Of a stretch of DNA of 64,000 nt, positions 36,959 to 50,370 are shown piece by piece (position 1 is the first letter of the stretch; each line of letters begins with the position of its first letter). The notes beneath the pieces are model-generated. The model was not told where the DNA came from, ran no database searches, and saw nothing but the letters and a program-made list of their open reading frames with translations. Location: assembly GCF_014839805.1 (NCBI RefSeq), contig NC_051126.1, positions 7,448,609 to 7,512,608 of the forward strand. Reading direction: 5' to 3'. The stretch is from Manduca sexta. Lineage: Eukaryota; Arthropoda; Insecta; Lepidoptera; Sphingidae. The translations under genes were made by a program, and so were the position numbers.

Positions 36959-37275
36959 TTGTTAGGGTTCTGTACCTCAAAAGGAACCCTTTTAAATCAC
37001 TGTTTCCGTCTGCCCGCCTGTCAAGATTCTTTTTCTCAGGAGCGTGTAGATATCAAGATGGAATTAATATGTAATACTTCGAGTTTATAGCATCTTCCAA
37101 TTGTGAAAAAATCAAATTTGCAAGTGAACGCAATCAAAAGATATAACCCTTTATGTTGCATATTTTCGAATATTTTCCGATTTACAGGTACTTCCCATTG
37201 ACCAAAAATGATGAAATTTGGCAAGAAGTACTTTCTTATACAGCACACGTAACGGACAAAATCTAAAAGTCGTAA
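36959..37275 (+). repeat. Interspersed repeat E (AGGGTTCTGTACCTCAAAAGG type)
   Basis: The start TTAGGGTTCTGTACCTCAAA, then CCGTCTGCCCGCCTGTCAAG, TTTTTCTCAGGAGCG and GCAATCAAAAGATATAACCC, forms a repeat layout I recognise from insect genomes. No coding function; the minus-strand frame inside is a shadow. Confidence 0.65.
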
Positions 37276-38154
37276 ACGTGTACTATGATAACAAAAAAAG
37301 GTAATTTACTATTACGAACTTATTATTTGCGGTTGGTGCAATAACTGTGTCTAAGGATCGCCGGCAGAGTTAAGTTTGTCAAGTTTATGTACTTAGATAC
37401 CTTACCTAGAAACTTCAACTGAAGCTTTGGTGCGCAAGTCAAACTCGCACTTATTCAGTTTTATTTATGTTATGTCTGTTCCTTACTATTGTCAAAAAAA
37501 TAAAAATCATTCTTCGTCAAATTAACTGCAACTTGTCAAATCAACAGCGCGTTTTAGGTTAAAACATTCTTTTTCTCTAATTTGGTGTATCTACAACTTA
37601 AAAATTATTTAATGCACATTGCAGACTTCTTCATTTAATCTAAATCAGGGTCATCATATTGAAATCTCGTTAAATTTAAACATTAAATAATCTAAATTCG
37701 AATTGTTTTATCCATTCATCCGGAGCTATTCATTTTATTTTTACTTTCAAAACAGTCCGATCATTATGGACGTCCTTTTGTTTGATGAAAAAATATTGCT
37801 GATATTTTGTTAAAACCGGGTGGCGGATTAACAATAAAACTTTTTATACATACTGTGCGCACATTCGAAACCGTTTTTGCTTTTTGTGCAGGGTCGGGCC
37901 TAAATAAAAATACAAAGCCTGGCTAAATAACGTCGGCTCGTTTATTTTACCCAAATCCAGCTAAACCATGAGTGGATGAGTACGGTGACACGTGTCAAAA
38001 TCGCAATTTAGGATGGCATACAGATCAACATTTGCAAATGAATACGTCCCACTTGGTTAATATTACACGATTGTTTTAAGCAGACCTCTGAGAATTGGCT
38101 TGAGTCATTGTCTTATATGTAGCTATAATTTTGATTTAATTCCGGTAATAGAAG

Positions 38155-38412
38155 CTATTGACTACTTTGGTAACGTATTTGAATTGCAGTACGACTGCAA
38201 TGGTCAGGTCTCGGGTTCGATCTCCGGATCGGTCAGTGATGATTTTCTACTCAGTATCAGCGTAGAGTTTGGAATTTGTGACCAATATCACGATAGAGTC
38301 AGCTCTTATCAGATCAATAGACAGAATAGACACGGCGGAAAGGGGTAACACTAGTTACACGTCCCTTAGGAGTTGTTTATCCCTTAGGAGATAAAATGTG
38401 TGAGTATATGTG
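38155..38412 (+). mobile_element. SINE family 1, old copy
   Basis: Recognisable head with box B-like GGGTTCGATCTCC and body CTCAGTATCAGCGTAGAG. It diverges towards the 3' end, where a short CCCTTAGGAG unit is repeated. Confidence 0.72.
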
Positions 38413-38727
38413 TGCGTGTTGTATAATAGAAACTATATCGTTAATAATATTTTAAATCGGAAATACTGGTAAATCTATTTGCGATTTTGGTATGTGCTAA
38501 CACTTGATTGAAACCATTGTATGCCGTTGTTTATGACTTTCAATTAGTTTTTAAACGCGTCAAGTTATTTGTAATTACGAGTGCATGAACTCGAAACTGT
38601 CCGTAGGTGTACCGTCCGTGTACTGACAAGGACAAAGCACATAGTTACCGACAAACTTCCAACGGCAACTGGGAAGAGTCTTGTAAACATAATAGATAAA
38701 TCTAGCGCATCTGTTTTCTCTCGCCAG

Positions 38728-38791
38728 ACCGGGGGCGTACAACTCACAGGATGTTTACGTGTATGAACATTCACGTCGCCAGTTGGCATAA
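38728..38791 (+). CDS. Candidate terminal exon, phase-compatible with 34955-35028
   Basis: Preceded by a strong polypyrimidine tract and CAG-type acceptor (TTTTCTCTCGCCAG). With one leading base it completes the split Arg codon of the upstream candidate, then encodes 20 residues and TAA. The joined product would be a 45-residue secreted peptide containing an Arg-Arg pair. An AATAAA follows at about 38930. The pairing across a 3.7-kb intron is inference from phase alone; other frames are also open here. Confidence 0.22.
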
Positions 38792-41086
38792 GTGATTTTG
38801 CCCTAGCAACTGTTTACCTATAATGCTGCCGGCAAGATTACTCAAGCAAAGAGGAAGTCCGACAAGTCAACAATTATAATCTACGTCCGTCGTACACAAA
38901 ATTTAGTACAAGTCAATATACACTTAAAAAACAATAAAGAAATTGCATAGCTTATATTTTTCACATTGTTATGATTTTTATGAATATGCCGTATATACGT
39001 GATATATAATTCATGCAAACTCCATCCGAAGATTACGCTTTATTATTAAGGCGCTGTTTACCTATCATTACGACTACGCCGCATTACGTATTTGATTTTT
39101 CCGTAATCGACATTTACAATACCGACCGATGACTGGGCAATATCCAAATTAGCGTTAAATGATGTATTTAATTTCGGTACCGTTAAAATGTTTATGTAAA
39201 TTGGTGATTTAAAATTTTGTAAACACAAAGCCACTAAAGTCCCCGACTTACCAGGCTTGTGTCGGAGCAAAGTTTTAGACTCATTCTTTATTCATTCGTA
39301 CCAATTTCCATAGGAAACAGGGTGAAACGCATTTGAATTTCTTACAGGAAATCTCCTATATTGATACGAATATTTGTTTCTGTACAATTCAACAACGTGA
39401 ATCACATGGGATGTATTTTACAAACAACTGTTGGATTTACGAGCTCGTGTATCGATGTTTATCTGCCTGTACTATTGTAAATTGTTTCTATTTTTTCCAC
39501 TACAACTATTTTATGTTTGAAACGATGGGGACTTTAAAGCATATAATAATAGGAAATTAAATGTACTGAAATGTTTCGTTGTCTCATTGTTACTAATATT
39601 GGATATTGTAAAATAATATAGTTATTATAAGATTGACGTTAAAACATGCGTTGTAGCCATAAATATTATTTGCTAAGGTATAACTTCTCTTGCATTTACA
39701 ATAAAATACATAATATCTTGTTTCGGCGTGTTCGCTACGCGTCCACTGTAAAATTGTCCGCGGAAAAATAGACTCGCAATTCACCAATGTGATATGAGCT
39801 TTACATCTTCTTATAGCATGAACCGCAATTATTACGCTTCCAATAGCTACCAGTAGTACAAAAGCAGCACTATCTCTTACATTAGGCTTCAGGTAAACGA
39901 ATTCAACATCAATGGGTAAAAGTTACATTATTTTTGTTCACACATAGACGTACAAAAAATGTAAAGACATGTCCCTTTACCTACTTTTTGTTCAATACAA
40001 ACCCGAGGGACGATTTCTATTAAGTTTCTTTTAGGTTGTTTGAGCGTTTTTTTCACTCGAACACAATTTGTACACAGCTGTTGAGCAACCGAAACCAGAT
40101 GCGTCTCAATGGTCTATTCAGTTAAAATTTGCCGTAAATCTCTTAACTATGACATTGGGTTACTGGTTTTAAACATTATATAATATTTCATAATTAAAGT
40201 ACCTCATCTTGCTAACTTCTTATTTAATATTTGAATAAATTTGTATGTTACGATTGATATTATAATGAATTGGTTTGAAGCTCATAAAGCCCTTTCCGCC
40301 TTTCGTAATTCCGATGTGATTTAAAGTAAAATTAGTAATTCTTTTTTTAATACTATTATTTAAATTTTTCACGTATATTACTATAATTTTTCTGTTATTT
40401 TCTGTACGAAACCTCATCTATCGCCCTATTTCAATCTACTATGGATATATACGTTAAACATTTCCAGTTTCAGCTATAAACTTTTCGGATCAAAAAGGTA
40501 TGAACAAAATTCTTTTCGCGCAGTGCAGTTAGAAGTAAGTAAATTACGGACCAATGGACGGTATCGCAGACAGTATAAATCTCGGCAAATTGAAGTACCC
40601 TTTTTTATTGGCTACTCTAACAGAACCGGGCCAAAAAGGTGTCCCAATTTCGACCACTCTATTCTGCACGTTTTATTGAAAAACACACTGCAATAATTAA
40701 AAGTAAAATTTTCACCTACGCCATACGACTTAATATACAAAAAATATACTACATTTCTATAATTATTTAGTAAACTTTATGATCATATATACAATAATTT
40801 TATACAGTGATTTAAATGGTTGACAAAGAGCAATATTCTGGAGTTTCAGTGAGTTTTTAGATTTTAAAACCGTCATAACATTTTTATTAATGTTTAATAG
40901 AAATATATACAATATTATGTACATTGAGCAATCTTCAACATTATTATATTATAAGTAAGCAATTTCTTGTTCCATAATAGAACTATGCAAGAATAAATGT
41001 ATTTATTTATGCATATTATAACACCATAACAGTTAATACTAACGCAATGTTATACAGACTTAAACCTAACAATTGTGGTCAATACA

Positions 41087-41388
41087 TCTATATATATAAA
41101 AGAAAGTGGTGTTAGTTACACTATTTACAACTCAAGAACGGATGAACCGATTTGGCTGAAAATTGGTGGAGAGGTAGCTTAGAACCAGAAGACGGACATA
41201 GGATACTTTTTATTCCGTTCCCATGGGAACGGGACATGACATAACACGTGGTATAAGAAAGCAAAATTTGGTATGGAGATAGTATAAGACCCTGGGAATG
41301 TTATAGGCTACTTTACCGGGAAAATATATAGTGGGACTTTTATCCCGGAAAACTCATTCACGCGGGCGACGCCGCGAGCAAAAGCTAG
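41087..41388 (+). mobile_element. Non-autonomous Helitron, complete, 302 bp
   Basis: Begins TC (TCTATATATATAAAAG), ends CTAG, and sits between A (41086) and T (41389), the standard Helitron target. A G+C-rich hairpin (CGCGG at 41361-41365 with CCGCG at 41372-41376) stands 12 nt before the 3' end. The 5' end resembles those of lepidopteran Helitrons. It encodes nothing and would depend on a Rep/helicase supplied elsewhere. Confidence 0.88.
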
Positions 41389-41710
41389 TCTATAAATATA
41401 ATAATATTCATTCATGATTCCATAAAGTATATGTACGCAATTGATATTTAAGGTGCATGTTTAAGCAGCTAATGTCGACGATGACTTATCCAGACAGTCC
41501 ACGGCCCCAAATTCAATTTTCCCAACGCTTCAGGGTGATGAAAAATTTCCCTTTCAAATTATGAATTTGATACCGTTGTCACGCGCTTTATCAATTTAAT
41601 TACGGCTAAATTTATTTCCGCCTTTATTAAATTCTTTATACTTCCAGGTAAAAAATCAATTGGCTTTGTTGTTTAATTTCTGACTTGTTTTAGATATAAG
41701 TTAATAATAT

Positions 41711-42015
41711 TATAATATCAGCCTTATATTGTAAACTGTCCCACTGATGGTACAGGCCTCCTCTACTACTGAAAGGGATTAGGCCTTAAACCACCACGCT
41801 GGCTTAGCGCGGATTGCCAGACTTCACATACCCTCAAAATTCTTATAGAGAACTAGGGTACGCAGGTACGCAAATTTCCTCACGATGTTTTTCTTCACTG
41901 TTACCGCAAGTGCGAATTCATAAAGAATAACTTTATAAAAGTCAGAGGTGCGTGCTCTTGAGTTTTGAATCTGCGGACATTCATCTCAACAATTCGTTCT
42001 GTGTCCAACTCGTTT
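41711..42015 (-). mobile_element. SINE family 2, diverged copy
   Basis: Long minus-oriented similarity (CAGGCCTCCTCTACTACTGA, TTTCCTCACGATGTTTTTC, AGTCAGAGGTGCGTGC), with decayed box regions. An older insertion. Confidence 0.85.
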
Positions 42016-42244
42016 CGTCGGTTCAAACATTACATCTAATGAAATATAATTGCATTACCAATAATTATATATTAGGTACAATAATGATGACGCAAGCAAG
42101 TACTACCGATCGACAAAGCGGTTTTGTGACTAATTAGTGGCGCGTGATTTCGACGCTAATCGTGGTTTACTAAACTATTTTAATTAATTATATATTATCT
42201 ATAATTTATCTATCACAGGTTATGCTTTGTAACATACATAGTAT

Positions 42245-42340
42245 CACGCCTTTGTTCCTTTGTAATGGTAAGCAGAGGCAACACAGCAACATTTCGACAA
42301 CAATTTAAAGTCCCATGAGAGTCGAGCCTATTATTTAGTG
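42245..42340 (-). mobile_element. SINE family 1, probable 3' relic
   Basis: Weak similarity to the minus-strand tail and body (ATCACGCCTTTGTTCC, GCAGAGGCAACACAG, GTCGAGCCTAT). Low confidence because of divergence. Confidence 0.4.
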
Positions 42341-43248
42341 GGCAGAATTCTCGGCTCAATATAACTATGTATTATACACAGAAAATTATCTAATATTTAA
42401 AATGGCAATTCAAACCCAAAACGTGAAACATTGTATAAGAAAACGAGGCTAATGGGCATTTGATAAATCACTGTTCTTTACATTTATCAAATATTTACCT
42501 CATATAAATGCTAATACTAAAAGATTTATTAAAATGCACTAAAATACAATAACAATACCTTCACAGAATTAAACATTTCGGTATCGACGCATCAATAGAC
42601 GGGCTTCTCTAATCTCAGGATTATACCTGCGCCTGCATCTAAATCCCTGGAGTCTACTTCCTTCAACAAATTGAAAAATTTCAGACGCCAACCGTATTAT
42701 CTTAAAAGCTTTTAAGCGAGCTTAATATACATTGACGAGAAAAATACTTCGTTTAGAAAATAATATTCCAGTGAGTTTTAGACGAGCTTGTGACGTCATA
42801 ACACCTTGAATCTCAAATGAGCGCTTTAATAATTATATTGTTTCGGTACTCAAAATTTTACTAATTTCTTACTAAAATTCAGTTATGACCTTTTCAATAA
42901 GAATTATAAAAATATATTTCTTCTTTGCATTTCTATGTACCCACTCTATAAATTCAATATTAACAGATCATTCCGCATGTTTGTCCGGCATCAGCAACTA
43001 ACGTCAGAAATCCTTTGAGTGTATCAAAGAGCCTACCTAGATGGCTTATGTCCTAAGCGGACTAACAAACCGTATTTGACTAAAAGCCTACGTACAATTG
43101 TAGACCGTCAGAAACTTGAATAGTGAATTCTACGAAATGGACGGACTTATAAAGGTCCCTATAGTAGTCTCCATGCAAACAAATAATAGCTATAAAAATT
43201 TGAAATAAAATATATAATAATATAATTAAAATATTTTCATGGAATGTT

Positions 43249-43335
43249 TTCTCTCTACGTCACCCTAGATTGACTGTAGACAATACCTTTGGCATTAACT
43301 CCCCTTAATATACATTGCATATACATATAAAGAGA
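43249..43335 (+). repeat. Probable LINE 3'-end fragment, copy 2
   Basis: CACCCTAGATTGACTGTAGA, CAATACCTTTGGCATTAACT, CCCCTTAATATACATT; a diverged relative of the 31462 fragment. Confidence 0.5.
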
Positions 43336-43804
43336 TACAAATTGATATCTATATTGATACCGGTTTCTAAGTAAACTATCGTAACTAAAAAAATAGTGAT
43401 TTTCACTTCTTTAGCGTTTTGTTAAAAAAAACTGAGTACTGTACTGTGGTAGTACTGTATACTACCAAATCCATTAAAGAAAAATACAATCTATTTCTTA
43501 TCAATTCTCTTACTTAAGCTTCTTAAGACGTAGAAAAATAATTAATGTCCATAAACACGTGGCCATTAAACGACACATTACTAAGTGTTACGAGACACGA
43601 GTTGTGATTCACAAAACAAAACTCGTAAACGAGGCGACCATTAAGCATTCGTAACGAGCCGAAACACATCTAAAGGACCATTAGGAAAGCGTGTTAGATT
43701 TGGGACATTAAAACTGTGAGTAAAAACGTCTGTGTTTTGTCTGAACCATACAGGTATAACCGATGTGTTCTTTTGTATTGTCTTTGTTATGAACGAAACT
43801 TTGT

Positions 43805-43912
43805 TGTAATATCTGCCTTATATAACACCGGACCATTGCTGGGCACAATAATCATTTCTACTACTGAGGAAATTTAAATCTCAGTCCACCACAGTTAGTG
43901 CAGTTGGCAAAA
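43805..43912 (-). mobile_element. SINE family 2, 3' relic
   Basis: Degenerate minus-oriented 3' part: CCATTGCTGGGCACAATAAT, TCTACTACTGAGG, CAGTCCACCAC. Confidence 0.6.
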
Positions 43913-46900
43913 GTTTTATAAACTAATAATACGTGCCTACAGCATTAAGTCCGGGTGCATACATTCTTAAATAAAATGCATTAAATAAAATATGAAAATG
44001 CCTGATAGCGGAATCCTAGTAAAATATAGGAATTAGAAACGAGAAAAAGAAATATAATTCCGTTTTCCTTAGAGTAAAAATATATCTCCTGTGAATATTA
44101 ATATAGTAATAGTGGCATCACAATCGTATTTTAATATTTCTTGCATCCATTGTCATCACTATCTACGACTGCAATAAAATTTAAAACATTTAAGAATTTT
44201 AAAATACAAAAAGCCAATGCTCATAATTTGAATTAGTGTCTGAATAATATGAACGCTTTGATTACATGTCTACGGTTTATCTTAAGATGTATGACACAAG
44301 ATGAGAAACTACAAGAGAACACAGGTGCTCACGTTTTAAAAATAAAGAATGTCTGATAATCAAATCGTCGTGACGATCTAATTCTATTCTAACAGAATGC
44401 TAAGTCTATAAAACCTGCAATCCTTTATTATAACAAGTAAATTCGTGAACTTTAAAAATCGAATACTAAATGAGCTCAAAAAAAACATTCGGGACAAAGA
44501 CCTTAGAGTTACGAGACATAAGTTTACGCAACTAAAGAGGTTTACGTAAAAACAACACACCAAGGACATCTCTATTCAAACTAATGTTATTGCGAAAGAG
44601 GATTATGTTTACACTCTGTCAACAGAGAAGGCACGGCCAGACTTATACGGTAACGCAAACTATAGACATCAATATCGAATGGAAACAAGGTTACCAGTTT
44701 CACAATAGGGTGTACACTTCCTTCAATTAGTTGGGTATTGTTTGAAAATACATGGCTTGTTGGGATTCCGTTTTACTGTGTACTAAAGTTAAATACAGTT
44801 ATTGCATTCGTCTATTGTAACATCGAATAATTTATGGACTTCTCGTTAATCAACGGGTTTGTATCCACAAAATTGTCTGAAGTATCCAAAATCAAATTGA
44901 CTTGCATTTTATTATATGACGAATATAATAAAATGACGTTATATTATTGTGTTCTCCATTTTTTCATTTTATTTGAATAAAATATATTTTACAAATATAA
45001 ATAATTGAAAACTATGTATAAAATTAAAATATTAGGTATTCGGCTGTCAAAAATGTATATCTTTTTCATATCGTAAACATTTTTTATCTAGTTTAGTTTT
45101 AAAATTGTTAGTCATATTTTTTCCAGATGTACCCAGATGGAATCACGAAAGTAAATAGTATGCAATAAAAAAAGCAACGTAAAAAACTATTGTTATTGAA
45201 TTGATGGCTGAATTTACAATAGTCGGATGAAAGTTATTCGTAGAATAAAACAAAACGCAATCAAATTAAATATTTCAAGTATATGAATAAACCAGGTCAA
45301 TAATCTTACTTCTATATTCAACCAGGCTATAATTTATTCAATGACAAAGTTTTATCTGATGAAAAATCTACACTTTTAACAAGGAAATGTTTTGGTATTC
45401 GTATAACATTACATCCTTTTACCTTTTAGAATATATTTTATTCAGAATTCAAATATGCATATTCTTCGTGTATCGTTGATAGCTCAAATGCGGAGGCACT
45501 AACACGATGATATCGGTACGTAGCATTTGATTTATTTACGACACGCATAATAACGCCAAATGATACAATCATTGACGCAAGAGTCCGACTGGGGAGACCG
45601 TAGATGTCAGTGCTTTATCCATTCTTCTGACACGTATCAGTATGCATTTTCTATTCCAGTGCAATGTGAGGTATTTTGTGACCGGTAATGGAGATATGAT
45701 AATATTGTGTTATTTATTAGCCTACAGAAGCTGAGCTCGAGCCGTTCTTTAAAATTAGAAGTTCTGAGTATTTTTATGGGATGTTTATTTAATATCGTAT
45801 TAACCTGAGATCTGAAATAATTGCTTGAGTTTTTAACAAAACATTCAATTATAAGATAATAGTTATTATATAATAACACGTCGATTTATCTTGCGAATAA
45901 AAATGTCGTTTAGAGTAAATATTTTTGACACATAATTTATATTTTAATTTCCTCTATAAAAAGTTTTATTCAACAAAGCAATAGACTTGCGCTCTATTGC
46001 GTTATTGAATAGTGATAAGTGATAACATTAAAATATGCACGGCCTTTATCTGGAATCCCTGGAACAATGCAGGCATGAGTGCTCACACGCGAATATTGTT
46101 GCCAAAGCATGTCAAAGCATGACATCCTGATGCGGCCTAACCAACAGCGAGTACACAACTTCCCGGCGATAGGCCGGAGTTTCTTTCCTGGCTGAATGCC
46201 GAAATACTTAACGATTTAGTTATTGTCATAAGACTTCTATTCACAACCGAGTTCTGAGTGGTTGCTATTGAAACTTTTTATACATACGGGCTTGATTCCA
46301 AGAACAGCTTGGAGTATTATTACTTCTTTCTTATTCATTGTTGTTTTCGTCCAGTGCTACATTGACCATGAATGTTAAGGTCTCCACTTTGATTCTGAGG
46401 TGGTACAAAATTTTAATTTCTTTAGAATAAAATTTTTCATGAACACATGTTTGGTGTAATTGGTATTTTTCTTCCTCCTACCGTCTTAATAGTCAAACTT
46501 AATGGTGTGCCATTTGTAGATCGATACATATTTTAATGTATATAACAATTATACAACTCCTTGCCTAGATAAGATCGGATACAATTCGCGAAATATTAAC
46601 ACAAATAGGTGCAAAAGATTAATTTAAGCCGTATTCTGTAACAATAGTGCTCAAGTTTTCTTCGAGTCCACTTCAAAAGTAAACAGCCGCTGATGATAAT
46701 TAGTAGAAGCAGTAGGAAGTTTACATTACCTCGTACAAACTTCGTTAATAAAGCTACGTTCCCGGCTCATTATCACTTAACAAAAAATTAATTTGTAATT
46801 AATATTGTTACATCTTTACTTTGCTAATTCTGCTTTCATGAATAATATTTACAATTTAAAACTTGATAACTAATTAGCTGGTTGAAGTTCTGATCTCTAT

Positions 46901-47410
46901 CTATGCACATTGCACATATATCTACGCTCTAAAATTGTATTATAATATTAACCCAAAGAATAAAGTAGGTGTAAAATATTTCCAACTGTTCGTAATAAAT
47001 TCTGCAAGCCATTCAAATGTTTGTTTTTAATTCGTGTCGTCAAAGCCATGTGAGCTTTGTCTCCATGGTTGACGTTTGGCCCTCAAAGAAGACAAAAGGA
47101 TCCCAGCGGGCGACGGTCTTGACACCGATATGCTATTGTCCACACTGTAACGTCCCCCATCGATTTAAGACGTTACTATCTACATAATGGCCGTGGGTTC
47201 GTTCAAATCCGCCCTGATTGATGAATAGTATTTGTCATGGATGACGGAATGATCGCCATTTTTGAAATTTCATTCTAGAATTATGTATTCATTCAAATGC
47301 CGCATTTAGATTTGTAACATTAAACTAACAATGTAAACCTCAAACTATCAATGTAATGTTAACATGGGTTGCTATTTTCGGTAGAGAAGCGATTTAGTTT
47401 GTTGTGTAAT

Positions 47411-47562
47411 TAGTTATGATATGGTGATAGGCTCGCCCCCTATACATCATGGTACGGACACACGCGGAACACGCGCTTACACGGACGCGAAAAGTGGGTG
47501 CTCTGGTTGCGCCTCTGCATACCCCTTCGGGAATAAATGCGTGATGATGTGTGTGTGTGTGT
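47411..47562 (+). mobile_element. SINE family 1, 5'-truncated, with internal duplication
   Basis: Only the 3' half is present (GATAGGCTCGCCCCC to AAATGCGTGATG), then a (TG) run. Relative to other copies it has about 20 extra bases built of repeated ACACGCG-like units after GGTACGGA. Confidence 0.75.
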
Positions 47563-47635
47563 AATTAGTTAGACGGTTTGAAAATGTTAGATTATTTATA
47601 ATGGATATAAATTGTGGTTATGCAGGTGATAGGAT

Positions 47636-47785
47636 ATTTGTATCCGCCCGGATAGCGACCACCGAACACAAGGTGTTACTCGCCGTAGTGGCCCATATAA
47701 GTGTGTCGCGTTCCGGGGTCAGCCTGTGTAAATCCGGTTTCGAACATGCCCATATAATTATGTATGGCGGGGCATAATCATCATT
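47636..47785 (-). repeat. Interspersed repeat C, copy 4, partial
   Basis: TATCCGCCCGGATAGCGACC is a small palindrome at the element end. It continues with GTCGCGTTCCGGGGTCAGCC and stops after CATATAATTATGTATGGCGG. Confidence 0.75.
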
Positions 47786-49363
47786 CATTAATAGGTACTC
47801 TAGCAATCACTTACTCATAATCAGGGACATTTAAGAAATTTTGCATCATATACTGAAGTAGATTTAAAAAAATCCATAGATAATGCCCTTCTTTAGCGGG
47901 GAAAAATGCGTTATCGCGCACTGGAGGGTGAGTTGAATATTTATGTTGGTTTCACAGGTCTTACGGCCCAACGTCGACTTTCGGGAATATAGCTTCATCC
48001 GAGCGAGCATTCGTCTGAGTCCTTAAACCCATATACATCCTACACCGGCATAGCAACCAAAACACGCGGTGGCCTTCTCCGACGCATATGAGGCGGCTCT
48101 GGGATACCTGATGGCCTTGACTGTAATAGTAACACATCTAATTTCTGTGAATACTTTAAATGACATTGTGTGAGCAAATGGCCTTTGTCGCGGTCACAGA
48201 TTCCACGGCAATGACAGTGATCTTGATTTTTTCCTAAAACTTTTTGCGATGTGCATTTTATCAAATGTTTTTACACCAAAAAACGTTAAGTGAGGTAGCC
48301 TTATTGTGTTACCGGCACATGACTCGTGTCACAAAAAATGAAACTTATGAACATCCATTAATCTACGTGCAAACGGTTCATAAAATGTAACTTCAGTTTT
48401 ATAAAGACGTGGAAAAGCAATTTGTTATAATCTCTCCGGAAATTATATCATTTAAAATAATTTTATTTTCGTGCAATTCAAACATATTCGATGAAAATTC
48501 ATAGCTTTTCAGTATGCTTTAATCTGTCTGAGTATATAGTATCTTACTGTCTCTTTGATGTCAATCTATTCGACTTGCAAGCACTGTCATATATTGGTTT
48601 GAAGAACATAAGTGTAATTAATAAGTAATTTAACACAATGAACGTAAGTGTATTCAAGTAATTGTGAGTGCATATGAGGAGCGTAGTTCAGTGCTACGTA
48701 AACTTTGTAATTCAAAATTATGGTAATACCATCAGTATTGATGGACGAGTAATCTGGGTCCTTGAAATCAAGCGGCTTGATCACCGTTTATTTGGTCGTA
48801 TAAAAAATGTAAAACAAGATTTAAAAAAATAGATATTACTTTCAATAGCAATCACATTCATAAAGTTTTCGCGTGAAGATAATCCTCGAATATGACATAA
48901 ACAAAAAACGTTGAAGACCGTGAGAAAAGTCCCATGATTCAGTCTTGTTACTTATTGCTGAATCTACGGCCTTGTTGATATAATTCATAATGCGTTTTCC
49001 CTAACGTTTTTCATTCATTTTGTTAACATGAAATCTTTAAAGATTTTTTAATGTTTTGCGTAGTATTGTAAGCATGCTGCACGAAGTTATCGGTAAAAAT
49101 TATAATAATTAGACTTAAATTTGAATTAAATCTATAGGTACATACGAATAAACGTTTCTGAATTCATATTTAAGTGGAACAAAAATGTATTCCTATCTGT
49201 ATACACGACATAGTCACAATAAATATAGAAACCTTGCTTCTATTTCAAACGGGATCAAAATTCAAAGTGAAAAATGCACCCAAAAACTACGTTCCCAGAA
49301 CAAATTTTATTTTTATATCTATCTCTCTAGTTGCAATTTTACCATAGTACCTATATATTCAGT

Positions 49364-49571
49364 TGACTGCCTCGGTGGCGTGGTAATATTACTATACGAC
49401 TGCAGTGTTGAAGTCTCCGGTTCAATCCCCGGGTCGAGCAAAGTGATTTTAGGTATTTTTACTGAGTATCAGCAAGAAGTCTATTTGTGCATGATATGGC
49501 GGTAGAAATGTGGGTGCACTGGTTGCGCTTCATCCTACCTCCTTGGGGATATAAAGGCGTAAATATGTATA
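49364..49571 (+). mobile_element. SINE family 1, internally deleted
   Basis: Intact head (TGCCTCGGTGGCGTGG, box B-like GGTTCAATCCC) with a shortened centre and the tail CCTTGGGGATATAAAGGCG. Confidence 0.78.
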
Positions 49572-50294
49572 TACAATTGACTCCTTAACTACCGATAACA
49601 ACTAACATAAAATTGTAGACTCTACGTGAATTCTCTATTCATAGCTTGCTTTGCTATCTGTGCCTCATATTATCTACTTACATAGATAGGCAGTTAAGAT
49701 TCAAACTAAACGTTTCATGTGCACGTGATAATTACTGCTCAACTAGTTCATAATTTGCATATAAATTCTACGCATTAACTCAGAATACGAGATTAACAAA
49801 CGTAAGAAAATGAAATAAAGATTATTTTACGTTATGGTTTTTAGAGTTAAAATTACATAGTTTAAAATGTTTTAAAACAATTTCATGATTTTATTACTAA
49901 ATGTAAATTGTAATAGACAAATATTATATTGTTTTATCCAGACAATAATCATTTTGTAGTATATTATCTACGTTAGTTTTATTCTAAGAAAACCCAGTAT
50001 TATTATGCCAATCCATCTTGTTGTTCCGTAAATTAATTTAAATAATACAGATATAAACTGCGCTTTGAGGAATCAACATATTATAGATATCCGTATTTTA
50101 GCACAAATTCTAGAATATATCGATCTGCTAATCCAACATTGCGCTTGATAATAATATGGATTCAGTAATTTCTACTTTCAAATTAGGATTATTCAATATT
50201 TGTTTGATGTTAGCGAATAATTCACGAACAAACTTTAATTATTGATTATCTAAGCATTAAATGTTTCATTGTTCAAATTTATCCCCTTGAGTAT

Positions 50295-50370
50295 TAATTA
50301 TGCACGCGCCTGTAAAATAGCGTAGCGCATTAACTTCGGCGAAGAATATTTTACACACGCATGATAATTA
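50295..50370. repeat. Imperfect stem-loop, miRNA-precursor-like size
   Basis: The left arm at 50295-50318 and right arm at 50348-50370 pair with small internal mismatches (runs of 7, 3 and 8 bp). The loop itself contains CTTCG/CGAAG. Confidence 0.6.

Noticed and set aside
38565..38789. Minus-strand 74-codon frame with a hydrophobic centre
   Set aside because: Overlaps the plus-strand terminal-exon candidate. It has no splice support, and the frame is only moderately long for this composition.
43447..43467. Small palindrome TGGTAGTA...TACTACCA
   Set aside because: Only 8-bp arms; expected by chance in a window of this size.
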